A stretch of DNA of 64,000 nt from Streptomyces sp. NBC_01381 (lineage in GTDB: Bacteria > Actinomycetota > Actinomycetes > Streptomycetales > Streptomycetaceae). The DNA lies in contig NZ_JAPEPI010000001.1 in the NCBI RefSeq assembly GCF_026340305.1, positions 2,604,001-2,668,000 of the forward strand, written 5' to 3'. The translations under genes were made by a program, and so were the position numbers. Below the pieces are notes generated by a model that did not search any database, had not been told where the DNA came from, and saw only the letters and a list, made by a program, of their open reading frames with translations. Below, one piece after another: positions 9,547 through 16,965 of the stretch (positions are counted from its first letter, which is position 1; each line of letters starts with the position of its first letter).

Positions 9547-11256
9547 TCAGGAGCCGCCCAGAGTGAAGGACTGGTGCGCCTCGACGAAGTGGCGCTCACC
9601 CGCCGCCGCACGCCCGGCGGGCGCGGAGACCCACAGGTCGTACATCTTGCCGCCCTCGTCCCAGCTCAGGTCGTAGGTGCGGCGCGGCCCGCCGTCACCG
9701 GCGCCGCCGTCCCAGGTGAACTCCCAGACGGCGGCGGGGTGGCCGTTGTGCGTGGTCTCGCGCACCGAGCCGTCGCGGTAGCCGGGGTAGTCCGAAGGCC
9801 CGTCCTTGTGCGCCTGCCGCATCACCGCGACCGGGCCATCCGGATCGAGCGGCTGGGGGTGGACGCCGATGCGGAAGACGTTGTCCGCCGAGTTGTAGAA
9901 GACGCGCGGCGGTTCGTTGGAGCGGACGAATCCGGTGGGCGTCGCCATCGTGAACCCCGTTGGGTCGTCGACCGTCTGATAGCCCGCGGGGGCGGGATCC
10001 TCGGCGGGCTTGGAGGGGGTCTTCGTCCCGGCGGGGGTGGGCTTGGCGGTGCCGTCGGTGGAGGGCTTGGGGTCGATGGCCGGCTTCTTGCCGGGGCTCT
10101 TCGGCTTGTCGGGGTTCTTGGAGGGCTTCTTCGTCGGAGTCTTCGACGGCTTCGCGCTCTCCGGCTTCTCACTCACCTCGTCGGCAGCCCCGCCGCTCCC
10201 CGTGGCGTCCGTCTTCGTGCTGCTGGAGTCGTCCCGCGTCATGACCCACGCGCCCGTGCCGCCCGCGGCGAGCGCGAGCACCAGGGCGCCGGCCAGGAGC
10301 GCCGTACGGATCCGGGGGCGTGCGGTGGGTGCGGGGGCGGCGCCGAGCACGATCGCGTCGTCGGACGGGGGCGGCGCCGCGGGTCTGCGGGCCACCGGAG
10401 TGCGGGGCACGGTCGGCATCCGCTCCTCCACGAGGAAACCGCGCAGCGCCTGCTCGGCCTCGTCGGCACCGAGCCGCTGTGCCGGATCCCGCTCAAGCAG
10501 TCCCCGTACGACAGGAGTCAGCGGACCGGCGGATTCCGGCACCTGGATCTCGTCCATCACGACGGCGTGCAGAACCCCCGCCACCGAGTCGCGATGGAAC
10601 GGCGACTCGCCCTCCACGGCGGCGCAGAGCAGCACGCCGAGGGACCACAGGTCGGACTCCGGGCCGGTGCGCTTGCCCGACATGCGCTCGGGGGCGGTGT
10701 ATTCGGGCGAGCCGACGAACGCACCCGTCTCGGTCAGCGTCGTCTGCCCGTCCACCTGGGCGATCCCGAAGTCGGAGAGCACCACGCGCTCCGTGGCCGC
10801 TTCCAGGAGCACGTTCGCGGGCTTGAGGTCACGGTGCAGGACGCCCGCCGCGTGGGCGGCACGCAGCGCGGCGAGCAGCGCAAGACCGATCCGGGCGGCC
10901 TCGGCGGGCGGCACCGGGCCGTCCACGGCGATCCGGTCGGCGAGCGACCTGCCGTCGATCAGCTCCATCACCAGCCACGGCTGCCCGTCGTGCTGGACGA
11001 CGTCGTGCAGGACCAGGATGCCCGGGTGCCGCACCTGCGCCACCGAGCGCGCCTCGCGCAGCGTGCGCTCGCGCCGGCTCTCGGCGTCGGCGGGCGAGAG
11101 GCCCGCGTCGACGTGCAGCTCCTTCACCGCGACGGCGCGCCCCAGTAGTTCGTCCTTCGCCCGCCAGACCGTGCCCATGCCGCCGCGCCCGAGCGGTGTG
11201 GTGATGCGGTAGCGCCCCGCTATGAGATCCCCGTGACTTGCCATGGCCCGCATCAT
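9547..11256 (-). CDS. Transmembrane Ser/Thr protein kinase (PknB-like)
   Basis: This is a 569-residue Hanks-type kinase. The N-terminal kinase domain (about residues 13-275) shows the glycine loop GRGGMG, Lys45 (AVAVKEL), HRDLKPAN with catalytic Asp143, and DFG at 162-164. One membrane helix lies at about 319-339. It is followed by a Lys/Pro/Thr-rich linker and a roughly 140-residue extracellular domain with no PASTA repeats, so its ligand differs from the cell-wall-sensing kinases. The ATG at 11256 has GGGAG five bases upstream. It is a single-gene unit transcribed away from the small secreted protein gene. Confidence 0.93.
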   Translation of the reverse strand: MMRAMASHGDLIAGRYRITTPLGRGGMGTVWRAKDELLGRAVAVKELHVDAGLSPADAESRRERTLREARSVAQVRHPGILVLHDVVQHDGQPWLVMELIDGRSLADRIAVDGPVPPAEAARIGLALLAALRAAHAAGVLHRDLKPANVLLEAATERVVLSDFGIAQVDGQTTLTETGAFVGSPEYTAPERMSGKRTGPESDLWSLGVLLCAAVEGESPFHRDSVAGVLHAVVMDEIQVPESAGPLTPVVRGLLERDPAQRLGADEAEQALRGFLVEERMPTVPRTPVARRPAAPPPSDDAIVLGAAPAPTARPRIRTALLAGALVLALAAGGTGAWVMTRDDSSSTKTDATGSGGAADEVSEKPESAKPSKTPTKKPSKNPDKPKSPGKKPAIDPKPSTDGTAKPTPAGTKTPSKPAEDPAPAGYQTVDDPTGFTMATPTGFVRSNEPPRVFYNSADNVFRIGVHPQPLDPDGPVAVMRQAHKDGPSDYPGYRDGSVRETTHNGHPAAVWEFTWDGGAGDGGPRRTYDLSWDEGGKMYDLWVSAPAGRAAAGERHFVEAHQSFTLGGS

Positions 11257-11466
11257 ACGAACTCCCGTTGCAGATGGCGCAGTTGGGAGCTCTGATGGTG
11301 ATGGTGCGGCTGTGCCGTGACCATGCAGTGAAGAGAAGTGAACGGCGCACGTGCCACAGGGATGTGCCCCCGCACGCCGGATACGTGGCGTGCCTGATCG
11401 CCTACTTTAGGTGACTTGAGCGGTGCCGCGTAGGGAGCGGCCCGTGCGGCGGAGGGGATCTCACTC

Positions 11467-11766
11467 ATGATGCGACGACGACGCATGGCCATGACCCTGG
11501 GGGCGATGGCGGCAGCGGCGACTCTGACACTCGGGATGTCGGGCTCGGCGTACGCGGCGGAAGGCGTCCTGACCATCAACGGCAACGCGTACGTCGACCC
11601 GAGCGGCTGCTACCCCGTCGACTGGTTCCCGTCATCGGTGACCAACAACACGAACGCGATCGCCGAGGTCCACAGCGGCCCCGGCTGCTCCGGCCAGGTC
11701 GAGTGGCTCGTCTACCCGGGCGAGACCTACTACACGGAAACGGCTCAGAGCGTCTTCATCCTCTGA
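11467..11766 (+). CDS. Small secreted protein
   Basis: This 99-residue protein has an Arg-rich start (MMRRRRMAMT) and an Ala-rich signal peptide ending AYAAEG, leaving about 67 mature residues with two cysteines (SGCYP and PGCSG) that could form one disulfide. The mature part is rich in Asn, Tyr, Thr and Val and probably beta-structured. A good ribosome-binding site (GGAGGGG) precedes the ATG. It is monocistronic and ends at a 13-bp hairpin. I recognise no family with a known function. Confidence 0.75.
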   Translation: MMRRRRMAMTLGAMAAAATLTLGMSGSAYAAEGVLTINGNAYVDPSGCYPVDWFPSSVTNNTNAIAEVHSGPGCSGQVEWLVYPGETYYTETAQSVFIL

Positions 11767-11776
11767 CCCCACGAAC

Positions 11777-11812
11777 GACACCGGCGCCCCGCCCCCACAG
11801 GGCGCCGGTGTC
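11777..11812. terminator. 13-bp hairpin after the small secreted protein gene
   Basis: The arms GACACCGGCGCCC at 11777-11789 and its exact complement at 11800-11812 are separated by a 10-base C-rich loop. The hairpin starts 11 bp after the stop codon. Confidence 0.75.
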
Positions 11813-11859
11813 TCCGTGGCCTGATCGCGGGCTTACCCGGCGCGCGATAGGAAGGCCGG

Positions 11860-12594
11860 ATGCCAGCTCCCCAACTTCCGTCCGTGTGCGGCCCGGAGGG
11901 CCCGATCCGGGCCACCGCCCCGATGCTCGTCACCGCGCCCCGCGCGGTGCTCTTCGACTTCTCCGGGACGCTCTTCCAGATCGCCCCGTACGCCGAACGC
12001 ATCCGCGCCGCACTGCCGGACCCGGTGGACGAGCCCACGATGGACGCCATCCTCACCGCCCTGGAGAAGGGCCTCGCGGACCCGGCGGTCATCGCGGCGC
12101 AGCACGCCCGCGACGTCTCGTCCGAGGCTCACCGCCACGCGTTCACCACCTGGTACGCCTCCGCCCAGGCCCTCGCCCCGCACGCCGGCACCCTCTACGA
12201 GCAACTCCGCTCCCCGGAGCACTGGTTGCCGTACGCGGACGCCGAGCGCACCCTGGCCGCGCTCGCCTCGCGGGGCATCGCGCTCGGCATCGTCAGCGAC
12301 GTCGGCTGGGACCTGCGGGCCACGTTCGCCCGGCACGGCCTCGACGGCTACTTCTCAAGCTGGGTCCACTCGTACGAACACGGCACGGAGAAGCCGGACC
12401 CGCACCTCTTCGGCCACGCCTGCGCGGAACTCGGCGTGGCTCCAGCCGACACCCTGATGGTCGGCGACCATCCCGCCAAGGACGGCGGCGCGGCGGGCGC
12501 GGGCCTGCGGTCCTATGTGCTGCCGGGTGGGGCGGCGCCGGGGTCCGTGCGGGGGCTCGGGGCTGTGCTGAAGCTCGTGGCTGCGGCTCACTGA
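11860..12594 (+). CDS. HAD-superfamily hydrolase
   Basis: This 244-residue cytoplasmic phosphatase-type enzyme shows HAD motif I as FDFSGTLF, motif II in IVSDVGWD, the Lys/motif III region EKPDPHLF and motif IV MVGDHPAKDG. Motif I is D-x-S, where the usual second residue is Asp. That residue normally acts as the general acid, so phosphatase activity may be weak or phosphonatase-like. ATG 11860 has GGAAGG upstream. A second in-frame ATG at 11923 lies immediately before the first beta strand. The gene is followed by degraded sequence rather than a partner gene. Confidence 0.85.
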   Translation: MPAPQLPSVCGPEGPIRATAPMLVTAPRAVLFDFSGTLFQIAPYAERIRAALPDPVDEPTMDAILTALEKGLADPAVIAAQHARDVSSEAHRHAFTTWYASAQALAPHAGTLYEQLRSPEHWLPYADAERTLAALASRGIALGIVSDVGWDLRATFARHGLDGYFSSWVHSYEHGTEKPDPHLFGHACAELGVAPADTLMVGDHPAKDGGAAGAGLRSYVLPGGAAPGSVRGLGAVLKLVAAAH

Positions 12595-12690
12595 TCTCGG
12601 CGGTGCACCGCCGTCACCGCGACGGCGGCGGCCGCCAGGGGCCACGCCGCGTAGACGGTCCACGCGCCCGTGCTCGTCGACGGTGCGGCC
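12588..12690 (-). pseudogene. 3' remnant of a membrane protein gene
   Basis: On the minus strand the last about 26 codons read GAWTVYAAWPLAAAAVAVTA then VHRRDQ and a stop. That is a typical final transmembrane helix with a short basic tail, as in ABC-2 type permeases or sensor kinases. Upstream of it the frame loses any recognisable protein character. The stop overlaps the HAD gene's 3' end. I read it as debris, not an expressed gene. Confidence 0.4.
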
Positions 12691-12749
12691 CTCGGTGGCC
12701 AGGCGGCGGAAGAGGCCGCATACCCACAACACGCCTTCTGGTTCGAGGC

Positions 12750-12989
12750 CGTTCCACCAAGGACGCCCGGCCCCGGGGCTCGATCACCGGCATCAGCGAC
12801 CGCGAACGCGAGGTCCTCACCCTCGTCGGCAGCGGTCTTTCCAACACGGAGATCGCCGCCGAACTCACCATCAGCGTCGCCACCGCCAAGACCTGTCTGA
12901 CCCGGCTGCTCGCCAAGCTCGACGCCCGCGACAGGGTGCAATTGGTGATCATCGCGTACGAGGCGGGCCTGGTCGGAACACCCCGGTGA
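12750..12989 (+). pseudogene. Orphan LuxR-type DNA-binding domain (truncated regulator)
   Basis: The frame ends with an almost complete LuxR/GerE helix-turn-helix: ISDREREVLTLVGSGLSNTE, then AELTISVATAKT and LLAKLDARDRVQLVIIAYEA, finishing GLVGTPR. The receiver domain expected upstream is absent, and no start codon with a ribosome-binding site lies close to the domain. The Cys-Leu after AKT, where NarL-type proteins usually have His-Val/Ile, also points to decay. It is probably the 3' end of a deleted response-regulator gene. Confidence 0.65.
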
Positions 12990-13003
12990 CCTGGGCATGG
13001 GCG

Positions 13004-13034
13004 TTGTCGGGTGCACGTCGAGGGTTGCTAGCCT
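13004..13034 (+). promoter_or_regulatory. Candidate promoter of the ATP-grasp gene
   Basis: TTGTCG at 13004-13009 and TAGCCT at 13029-13034 are separated by 19 bases. Transcription would start near 13041, leaving a short leader that contains the CAGGAGG ribosome-binding site at 13055-13061. Confidence 0.4.
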
Positions 13035-13066
13035 GCGGTGCGCACAACCGAACCCAGGAGGCCTCC

Positions 13067-13951
13067 GTGTCACCCGACCGCCCCGCGATCGCGCTGGTCA
13101 CCAGCAGCATCCAGCTGGAGACCGGCATCGACCGTGATCTCCCCGAGCTCGCGCGCTCGCTCGGCGAAGCGGGGTCTGACGTGGCCACCGTGACCTGGGA
13201 CGACCCCCGGGTCGACTGGGAGCGGTTCGACCTCGTCGTCATCCGGTCCACCTGGGACTACAGCTGGCGCGGCGCCGAGTTCCTGGCCTGGGCGGGGCGC
13301 GTCGCGCGCCTCACCGTCCTCGCCAATCCGGCGTCCGTCGTGCGGTGGAACACCGACAAGCGGTACCTGGGGGAGCTTGCGGACGCGGGGGTCCCCGTCG
13401 TGCCCACCCGGTATCTGGCGGCCGGTGACCCGGTCGAATTCCCGGACGGCGGCGGCGAGTTCGTCGTCAAGCCCACCTCCGGGGCGGGCGCGCGCCTCGC
13501 CGCCCGGTACGGGGCCGGCGAGCACGACGCCGCCTCGAAGCATGTCGCGAAGATGCACGAGGACGGGTTCACCGCGATCGTGCAGCCCTATATGCCCCGC
13601 ATAGACGAGACCGGCGAGCGCGCGCTCGTCTACGTCGGCGGGCGGTTCCTGCACGCCGTCCAGAAGGGTGCGGTGCTTGCGCCGGGGGCGGCGTACGACG
13701 ATGAGAAGGTGCCGCACCCCGATCTGCGTGCTTGGCAGCCGACTGCTGCCGAACTTGACGTCGCCGAGCGGGCGTTGGCGGCGGTGCCGGGTGCGCCCGA
13801 GCTGCTTTACGCCCGGGTGGACCTTGTCGACGACGCGGCCGGGAATCCCTGCGTCATGGAGCTTGAACTCGTCGAGCCGAACCTCTTCATCGACCTTCAC
13901 CCCGGCTCGCTGGCTGTGGTGACGGAGGAGATCCTGAACGCCGCGAGTTAA
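13067..13951 (+). CDS. ATP-grasp domain protein
   Basis: This 294-residue cytoplasmic enzyme starts at GTG 13067, five bases after CAGGAGG. The early part has a preATP-grasp fold (VIRSTWDYSW). The ATP-grasp lid and core follow (FVVKPTSGAGAR, IVQPYMPRIDETGERALVYV). Metal-binding acidic residues appear in LLYARVDLVDD and MELELVEPNLF. The family ligates carboxylates to amines or thiols, and this subgroup is often annotated as glutathione-synthetase-like. No partner gene is adjacent, so the substrate is open. Confidence 0.85.
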   Translation: MSPDRPAIALVTSSIQLETGIDRDLPELARSLGEAGSDVATVTWDDPRVDWERFDLVVIRSTWDYSWRGAEFLAWAGRVARLTVLANPASVVRWNTDKRYLGELADAGVPVVPTRYLAAGDPVEFPDGGGEFVVKPTSGAGARLAARYGAGEHDAASKHVAKMHEDGFTAIVQPYMPRIDETGERALVYVGGRFLHAVQKGAVLAPGAAYDDEKVPHPDLRAWQPTAAELDVAERALAAVPGAPELLYARVDLVDDAAGNPCVMELELVEPNLFIDLHPGSLAVVTEEILNAAS

Positions 13952-13956
13952 TCGGG

Positions 13957-13986
13957 TGGACGTGGCGCGCGAGGCGTGAATAGCCT
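13957..13986 (+). promoter_or_regulatory. Promoter driving the leader ORF and efflux gene
   Basis: TGGACG at 13957-13962 and TAGCCT at 13981-13986 have an 18-base spacer, close to the principal-sigma consensus of Streptomyces. The -10 box ends six bases before ATG 13993, so the transcript would be leaderless and open directly with the short leader ORF. Confidence 0.55.
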
Positions 13987-13992
13987 GCGGCC

Positions 13993-14022
13993 ATGACCAG
14001 CCCTGAGTCCGACAGACTCTAG
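13993..14022 (+). CDS. Nine-residue leader peptide upstream of the efflux gene
   Basis: The sequence ATG to TAG encodes MTSPESDRL. It has no ribosome-binding site, but the TAGCCT box places the probable transcription start at or next to its ATG. Its TAG overlaps the first base of an 8-bp hairpin stem at 14022. Inducible chloramphenicol resistance genes, including relatives of the downstream pump, are known from the literature (from memory) to carry nine-codon leaders at which the drug stalls ribosomes. A ribosome stalled here would affect the hairpin. Inference from layout only. Confidence 0.5.
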   Translation: MTSPESDRL

Positions 14023-14047
14023 CCACCGGCCCGGCATGTCCGGTGGC
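14022..14047 (+). promoter_or_regulatory. Candidate attenuator hairpin
   Basis: The arms GCCACCGG (14022-14029) and CCGGTGGC (14040-14047) form an 8-bp stem with a 10-base loop, and the first base belongs to the leader stop codon. A second stem, GCGCCCC/GGGGCGC (14135-14141 and 14146-14152), lies 11 bases before the efflux gene's GGAG at 14163. The two could form alternative structures. Confidence 0.4.
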
Positions 14048-14070
14048 CAGTAGTTCTCTCGATGCCGACG

Positions 14071-14152
14071 CCCCACTGCGGGTGCGTCGTGGCTGGTCGC
14101 GCCCACGCGGCGGAGCCGCAAATGTCGCAGCCTCGCGCCCCTGCGGGGGCGC
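14071..14152. repeat. Streptomyces-type intergenic repeat
   Basis: The stretch beginning CCCCACTGCGGGTGCGTCGT, followed by GGCTGGTCGCGCCC and ending in the GCGCCCC-TGCG-GGGGCGC stem, resembles a hairpin-ended repeat I have seen many times between Streptomyces genes. It separates the leader ORF from the efflux gene. No second full copy occurs in this window, so the assignment rests on general familiarity. Confidence 0.5.
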
Positions 14153-14173
14153 TCCCTTTCGCGGAGTACCTTC

Positions 14174-15373
14174 ATGCCCTTTGCCATCTACATGCTCGGA
14201 CTTGCCGTTTTCGCGCAAGGAACCTCCGAGTTCATGCTCTCGGGTCTCGGCCCCGACATCGCCGCCGATCTGAACGTGTCCCTGTCCACCGCGGGCACCC
14301 TCACCTCGGCCTTCGCCGTGGGGATGGTCGTCGGTGCCCCGCTGATGGCCGTCCTCAGCCGCCGCTGGCCGCGCCGGAACGCGCTGCTCGGCTTTCTCGT
14401 GACCTTTCTGCTCGTCCATGTCGTCGGGGCGCTGACCAGCAGTTTCGCGGTGCTGCTCGCTACGCGTGTCGTCGGTGCGCTCGCCAACGCGGGGTTCCTC
14501 GCCGTGGCGCTCGTCGCCGCCACCGGCATGGTCGCGCCGGACGCCAAGGGGCGGGCCACCTCCGCCCTGCTCGGTGGGGTCACCATCGCGTGCGTCGCGG
14601 GTGTGCCCGGCGGTGCGCTGCTCGGGCAGTACTGGGGGTGGCGGTCGGCGTTCTGGGCGGTGGCGCTGGTCTCGGTGCCCGCCGTCGTCGCCATCCTGCG
14701 GTCCGTGCCGGCCGGCGCCCCCGACACGGCCGGGACCGGCGCGCGTGGGGAGCTGCGGTCGCTGCGCGGCCCGCGGCTCGGCGTGACCCTCCTCCTCGCG
14801 GCGCTGGTGAACGGCGCCACCTTCTGTACGTTCACCTATCTCGCGCCGCTGGTCACCAACGTCACCGGTTTCGAGGAGAGTTGGGTGCCCGTGCTGCTCG
14901 CGCTCTTCGGGGTCGGATCGTTCGTCGGCGTCACTGTCGCCGGGCGGTTCGCGGACGTGCGGCCCGTGCCCTTCCTCCTCTGCGGTGCGCTCGCGCTGCT
15001 CGCAGGCTGGGTGCTCTTCGCGCTGACCGCGGGGAACCCGGTGGCCGCGGTCCTGCTCGTCCTCGTCCAGGGCGCGCTGTCCTTCGGCGTCGGCTCGGCG
15101 CTGATCACCCAGGTGTTGTACGCCGCGACCGGCGCCCCCACGCTGGCGGGCGGCTTCGCCACGGCCGCGCTGAACGTGGGCGCCGCGGTCGGGCCGGTGG
15201 GCGGCGGACTCGCCCTGGGCGCGGGGCTCGGCTACCGCTCGCCGCTGTGGGTCAGCGCGCTGCTGGTGGCGTCGGCCCTCGCGGTAGCACTGGTAAGGCC
15301 TCAGGCGCCGTCCGGGAACGACACCCGCTGGAGCAGCCCCCAGGTGAACTCCGCGACGCAGCGCCGTGGTTGA
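14174..15373 (+). CDS. Chloramphenicol-type MFS efflux pump (Cmx/CmlR-like)
   Basis: This 399-residue drug:proton antiporter of the DHA1 group has 12 predicted helices. The N terminus (MPFAIYMLGLAVFAQGTSEF) and the signature ALVNGATFCTFTYLAPLVT match the Cmx/CmlR chloramphenicol exporters closely. ATG 14174 follows GGAG by seven bases. The last 24 codons (from QAPSGN onward) run antisense through the end of the convergent gene, a 73-bp tail-to-tail overlap. The original stop may therefore have been lost. A promoter, leader peptide and hairpins upstream suggest inducible expression. Confidence 0.9.
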   Translation: MPFAIYMLGLAVFAQGTSEFMLSGLGPDIAADLNVSLSTAGTLTSAFAVGMVVGAPLMAVLSRRWPRRNALLGFLVTFLLVHVVGALTSSFAVLLATRVVGALANAGFLAVALVAATGMVAPDAKGRATSALLGGVTIACVAGVPGGALLGQYWGWRSAFWAVALVSVPAVVAILRSVPAGAPDTAGTGARGELRSLRGPRLGVTLLLAALVNGATFCTFTYLAPLVTNVTGFEESWVPVLLALFGVGSFVGVTVAGRFADVRPVPFLLCGALALLAGWVLFALTAGNPVAAVLLVLVQGALSFGVGSALITQVLYAATGAPTLAGGFATAALNVGAAVGPVGGGLALGAGLGYRSPLWVSALLVASALAVALVRPQAPSGNDTRWSSPQVNSATQRRG

Positions 15374-15921
15374 CCCGAACCGTCGGGAGCCGTGAAGACG
15401 AGCCGCCAGCGCGTCGGTGCCGTGCCCTCCATCGGGTGGGCCGGGGCGAACGCGCGGGCGGCCTCGTCGACCGTGCACGACCAGGGGGTGAGGTCGTCAA
15501 GGGTGTGGAGTCCGGGCCCGGGGGAGCCGGGCGCCCGGACCAGCCACTCGTTCCACACGGCGCCGTTCGGTGCGAGCAGCACCTCGAAGCGCAGGGTGGG
15601 CCAGAGCGGCACCGGCCACAGCAGGGCCTCGCACTCCAGGTCGCCGATGCGGCGGGGCACGGTGGCGGCCGGTGGGCCGAGCACCGAGCGGTAACGGGAG
15701 GCCGAGCCCCGTGCGCGAGGGGAGCGGGTCATCGCCTGCCAGCGGCGGTTGGCCTCGCGCATGTCCGCGATGGAGACGCCGAGCTCGTGGCGGGCGTCCT
15801 CCACCAGGTCCGGGTTGTGGTCGGCCATGCGGCGCAACAGGACCAGTTGGAAGTCGAGCGGAGTGAAGGGGCCGGGCTTCGGTGAGGAGGCGGAGGCGGA
15901 GCTAGCGGGCATGGGCTCCAT
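15301..15921 (-). CDS. Conserved hypothetical protein, last gene of the glycan operon
   Basis: This is a soluble protein of about 206 residues with no signal peptide or membrane helix. An N-terminal helical part (LDFQLVLLRRMADHNPD, then ANRRWQAM) is followed by a Trp-rich beta-like half (LLWPVPLWPTLRFEVLL, WNEWLV, CVAEFTWGLLQRV). I recognise no family. ATG 15921 is taken as the start; ATG 15912 is equally possible. The start overlaps the end of the FkbM methyltransferase gene by 11-20 bases, so it is coupled to the upstream operon and probably acts with it. Confidence 0.7.
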   Translation of the reverse strand: MEPMPASSASASSPKPGPFTPLDFQLVLLRRMADHNPDLVEDARHELGVSIADMREANRRWQAMTRSPRARGSASRYRSVLGPPAATVPRRIGDLECEALLWPVPLWPTLRFEVLLAPNGAVWNEWLVRAPGSPGPGLHTLDDLTPWSCTVDEAARAFAPAHPMEGTAPTRWRLVFTAPDGSGQPRRCVAEFTWGLLQRVSFPDGA

Positions 15922-16741
15922 GGTCGCGCACCGCGGCGCCTCCCGGGCGGCGGCCGCGGGGAAGGAAGAGCACCGAGTTGACGTACCGGGGGTGCCGGGG
16001 CGTGAGGGCTCTGCGCAGTAGCCCCTGCGACACGACGTACGCCGTGTCGTGCTGGTGCGCCTCCAGGTCGAAGCCTTCAAGCGGCAGCCAGGTGTCGTGC
16101 GGCAGGACCCAGCCCTGGTAGCCGTGGTGCCGGGTGAGCAGGTCGACGATCGGGGTGATCGGCTGGATACGGGACTCCAGTTCGATGAAGAGCGCCGGGC
16201 GGTCGCGGGTGAGCAGATCGTGCGCGCCGCGAAGGACCTGGAGCTCGTTGCCGTCCACGTCGATCTTGATGAAGTCGACGTCGTGCAGGCCGAGTCCGTC
16301 GAGCGTCAGGCACGGCACGTCGACCGCCTTCGCGTGGATGTCCCTGCGGATGAGCGAGGAGACACCCCGGTCGCCCCGGTCGCCGCGCGGCAGCCAGAGG
16401 CGCGCCGTGCCGGGACGGTCGGTGGCCGCGGCCTGGATCACCCGGACGTTGCCGGGAGTGGAGTCCTCCAGGAGGCGGGCCAGATGCGGCACCGGTTCCA
16501 CGGTCACCACGCGGCGCGCGCGGGACGCCAGGCGCCGCGACCACGGGCCGTACCAGCCGCCGACGTCGACCGCCGTGGAGCAGCCGCGCGGGCAGAGGTC
16601 GCCGAGCCGGGCGAGTTCCGGTTCGAAGCGGGGGTAGACGAGCCGGGCCAGGGCGCCGATCAGCCGGGCGGGAAGGTGCGGGGCGAGGCGGGCGGCGACG
16701 GTCTTGTGGGGCCCCGCCGGAGTCTTGTCGGGCCCCGTCAC
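15902..16741 (-). CDS. FkbM family methyltransferase
   Basis: This 279-residue SAM-dependent methyltransferase has motif I as AVDVGGWYGPWS, an acidic residue after strand 2 in VVTVEPVPHLA, and the family-typical DFIKIDVDGNELQVLRGAHD. FkbM enzymes O-methylate sugars or other hydroxyls. The GTG start overlaps the stop of the Trm112-like gene by 4 bases (GTGA). Its position behind glycosyltransferases and an exporter suggests methylation of a sugar or lipid-linked glycan. Confidence 0.88.
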   Translation of the reverse strand: MTGPDKTPAGPHKTVAARLAPHLPARLIGALARLVYPRFEPELARLGDLCPRGCSTAVDVGGWYGPWSRRLASRARRVVTVEPVPHLARLLEDSTPGNVRVIQAAATDRPGTARLWLPRGDRGDRGVSSLIRRDIHAKAVDVPCLTLDGLGLHDVDFIKIDVDGNELQVLRGAHDLLTRDRPALFIELESRIQPITPIVDLLTRHHGYQGWVLPHDTWLPLEGFDLEAHQHDTAYVVSQGLLRRALTPRHPRYVNSVLFLPRGRRPGGAAVRDHGAHAR

Positions 16742-16965
16742 GGTGAGATCCGCTTCAGGAGCTGCTCGTGCTCGTCCTCCGGTATCTGCTCGCCGGAGGA
16801 GGGGAGGAGCTGCGGTATGCCGTCGATGATCGGGTAACGGCGGCGCAGCCGCGGGTTGTAGAGGACCTCTTCCGGCACGAGGGGTTCCTCGGGCTCAAGG
16901 AGGTGCAGCGGGCCCTTGTCGAGCGGGCACGCGAGGATCTTCAGCAGCGGGTCTTCGGGGTTCAT
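16738..16965 (-). CDS. Trm112-like small protein
   Basis: This 75-residue protein fits the Trm112/YcaR family: LLKILACPLDKGPLHL at the N terminus and RRYPIIDGIPQLLP near residues 43-56. The usual second cysteine of the zinc knuckle (CPxCxG) is Asp here, and no other cysteines are present, so zinc is probably not bound. Trm112 proteins stabilise or activate SAM methyltransferases. The gene lies directly between a transporter and the FkbM methyltransferase in a chain of 1-4 base overlaps, so it may be the partner of one of the operon's methyltransferases. Confidence 0.85.
   Translation of the reverse strand: MNPEDPLLKILACPLDKGPLHLLEPEEPLVPEEVLYNPRLRRRYPIIDGIPQLLPSSGEQIPEDEHEQLLKRISP

Noticed and set aside
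9574..11148. 524-codon plus-strand frame opposite the kinase gene
   Set aside because: The kinase has all catalytic motifs on the minus strand; the opposite frame has none.
13070..15478. 802-codon minus-strand frame across the ATP-grasp and efflux genes
   Set aside because: It is low-complexity, charged sequence typical of high-GC antisense frames; both plus-strand genes have clear families and ribosome-binding sites.
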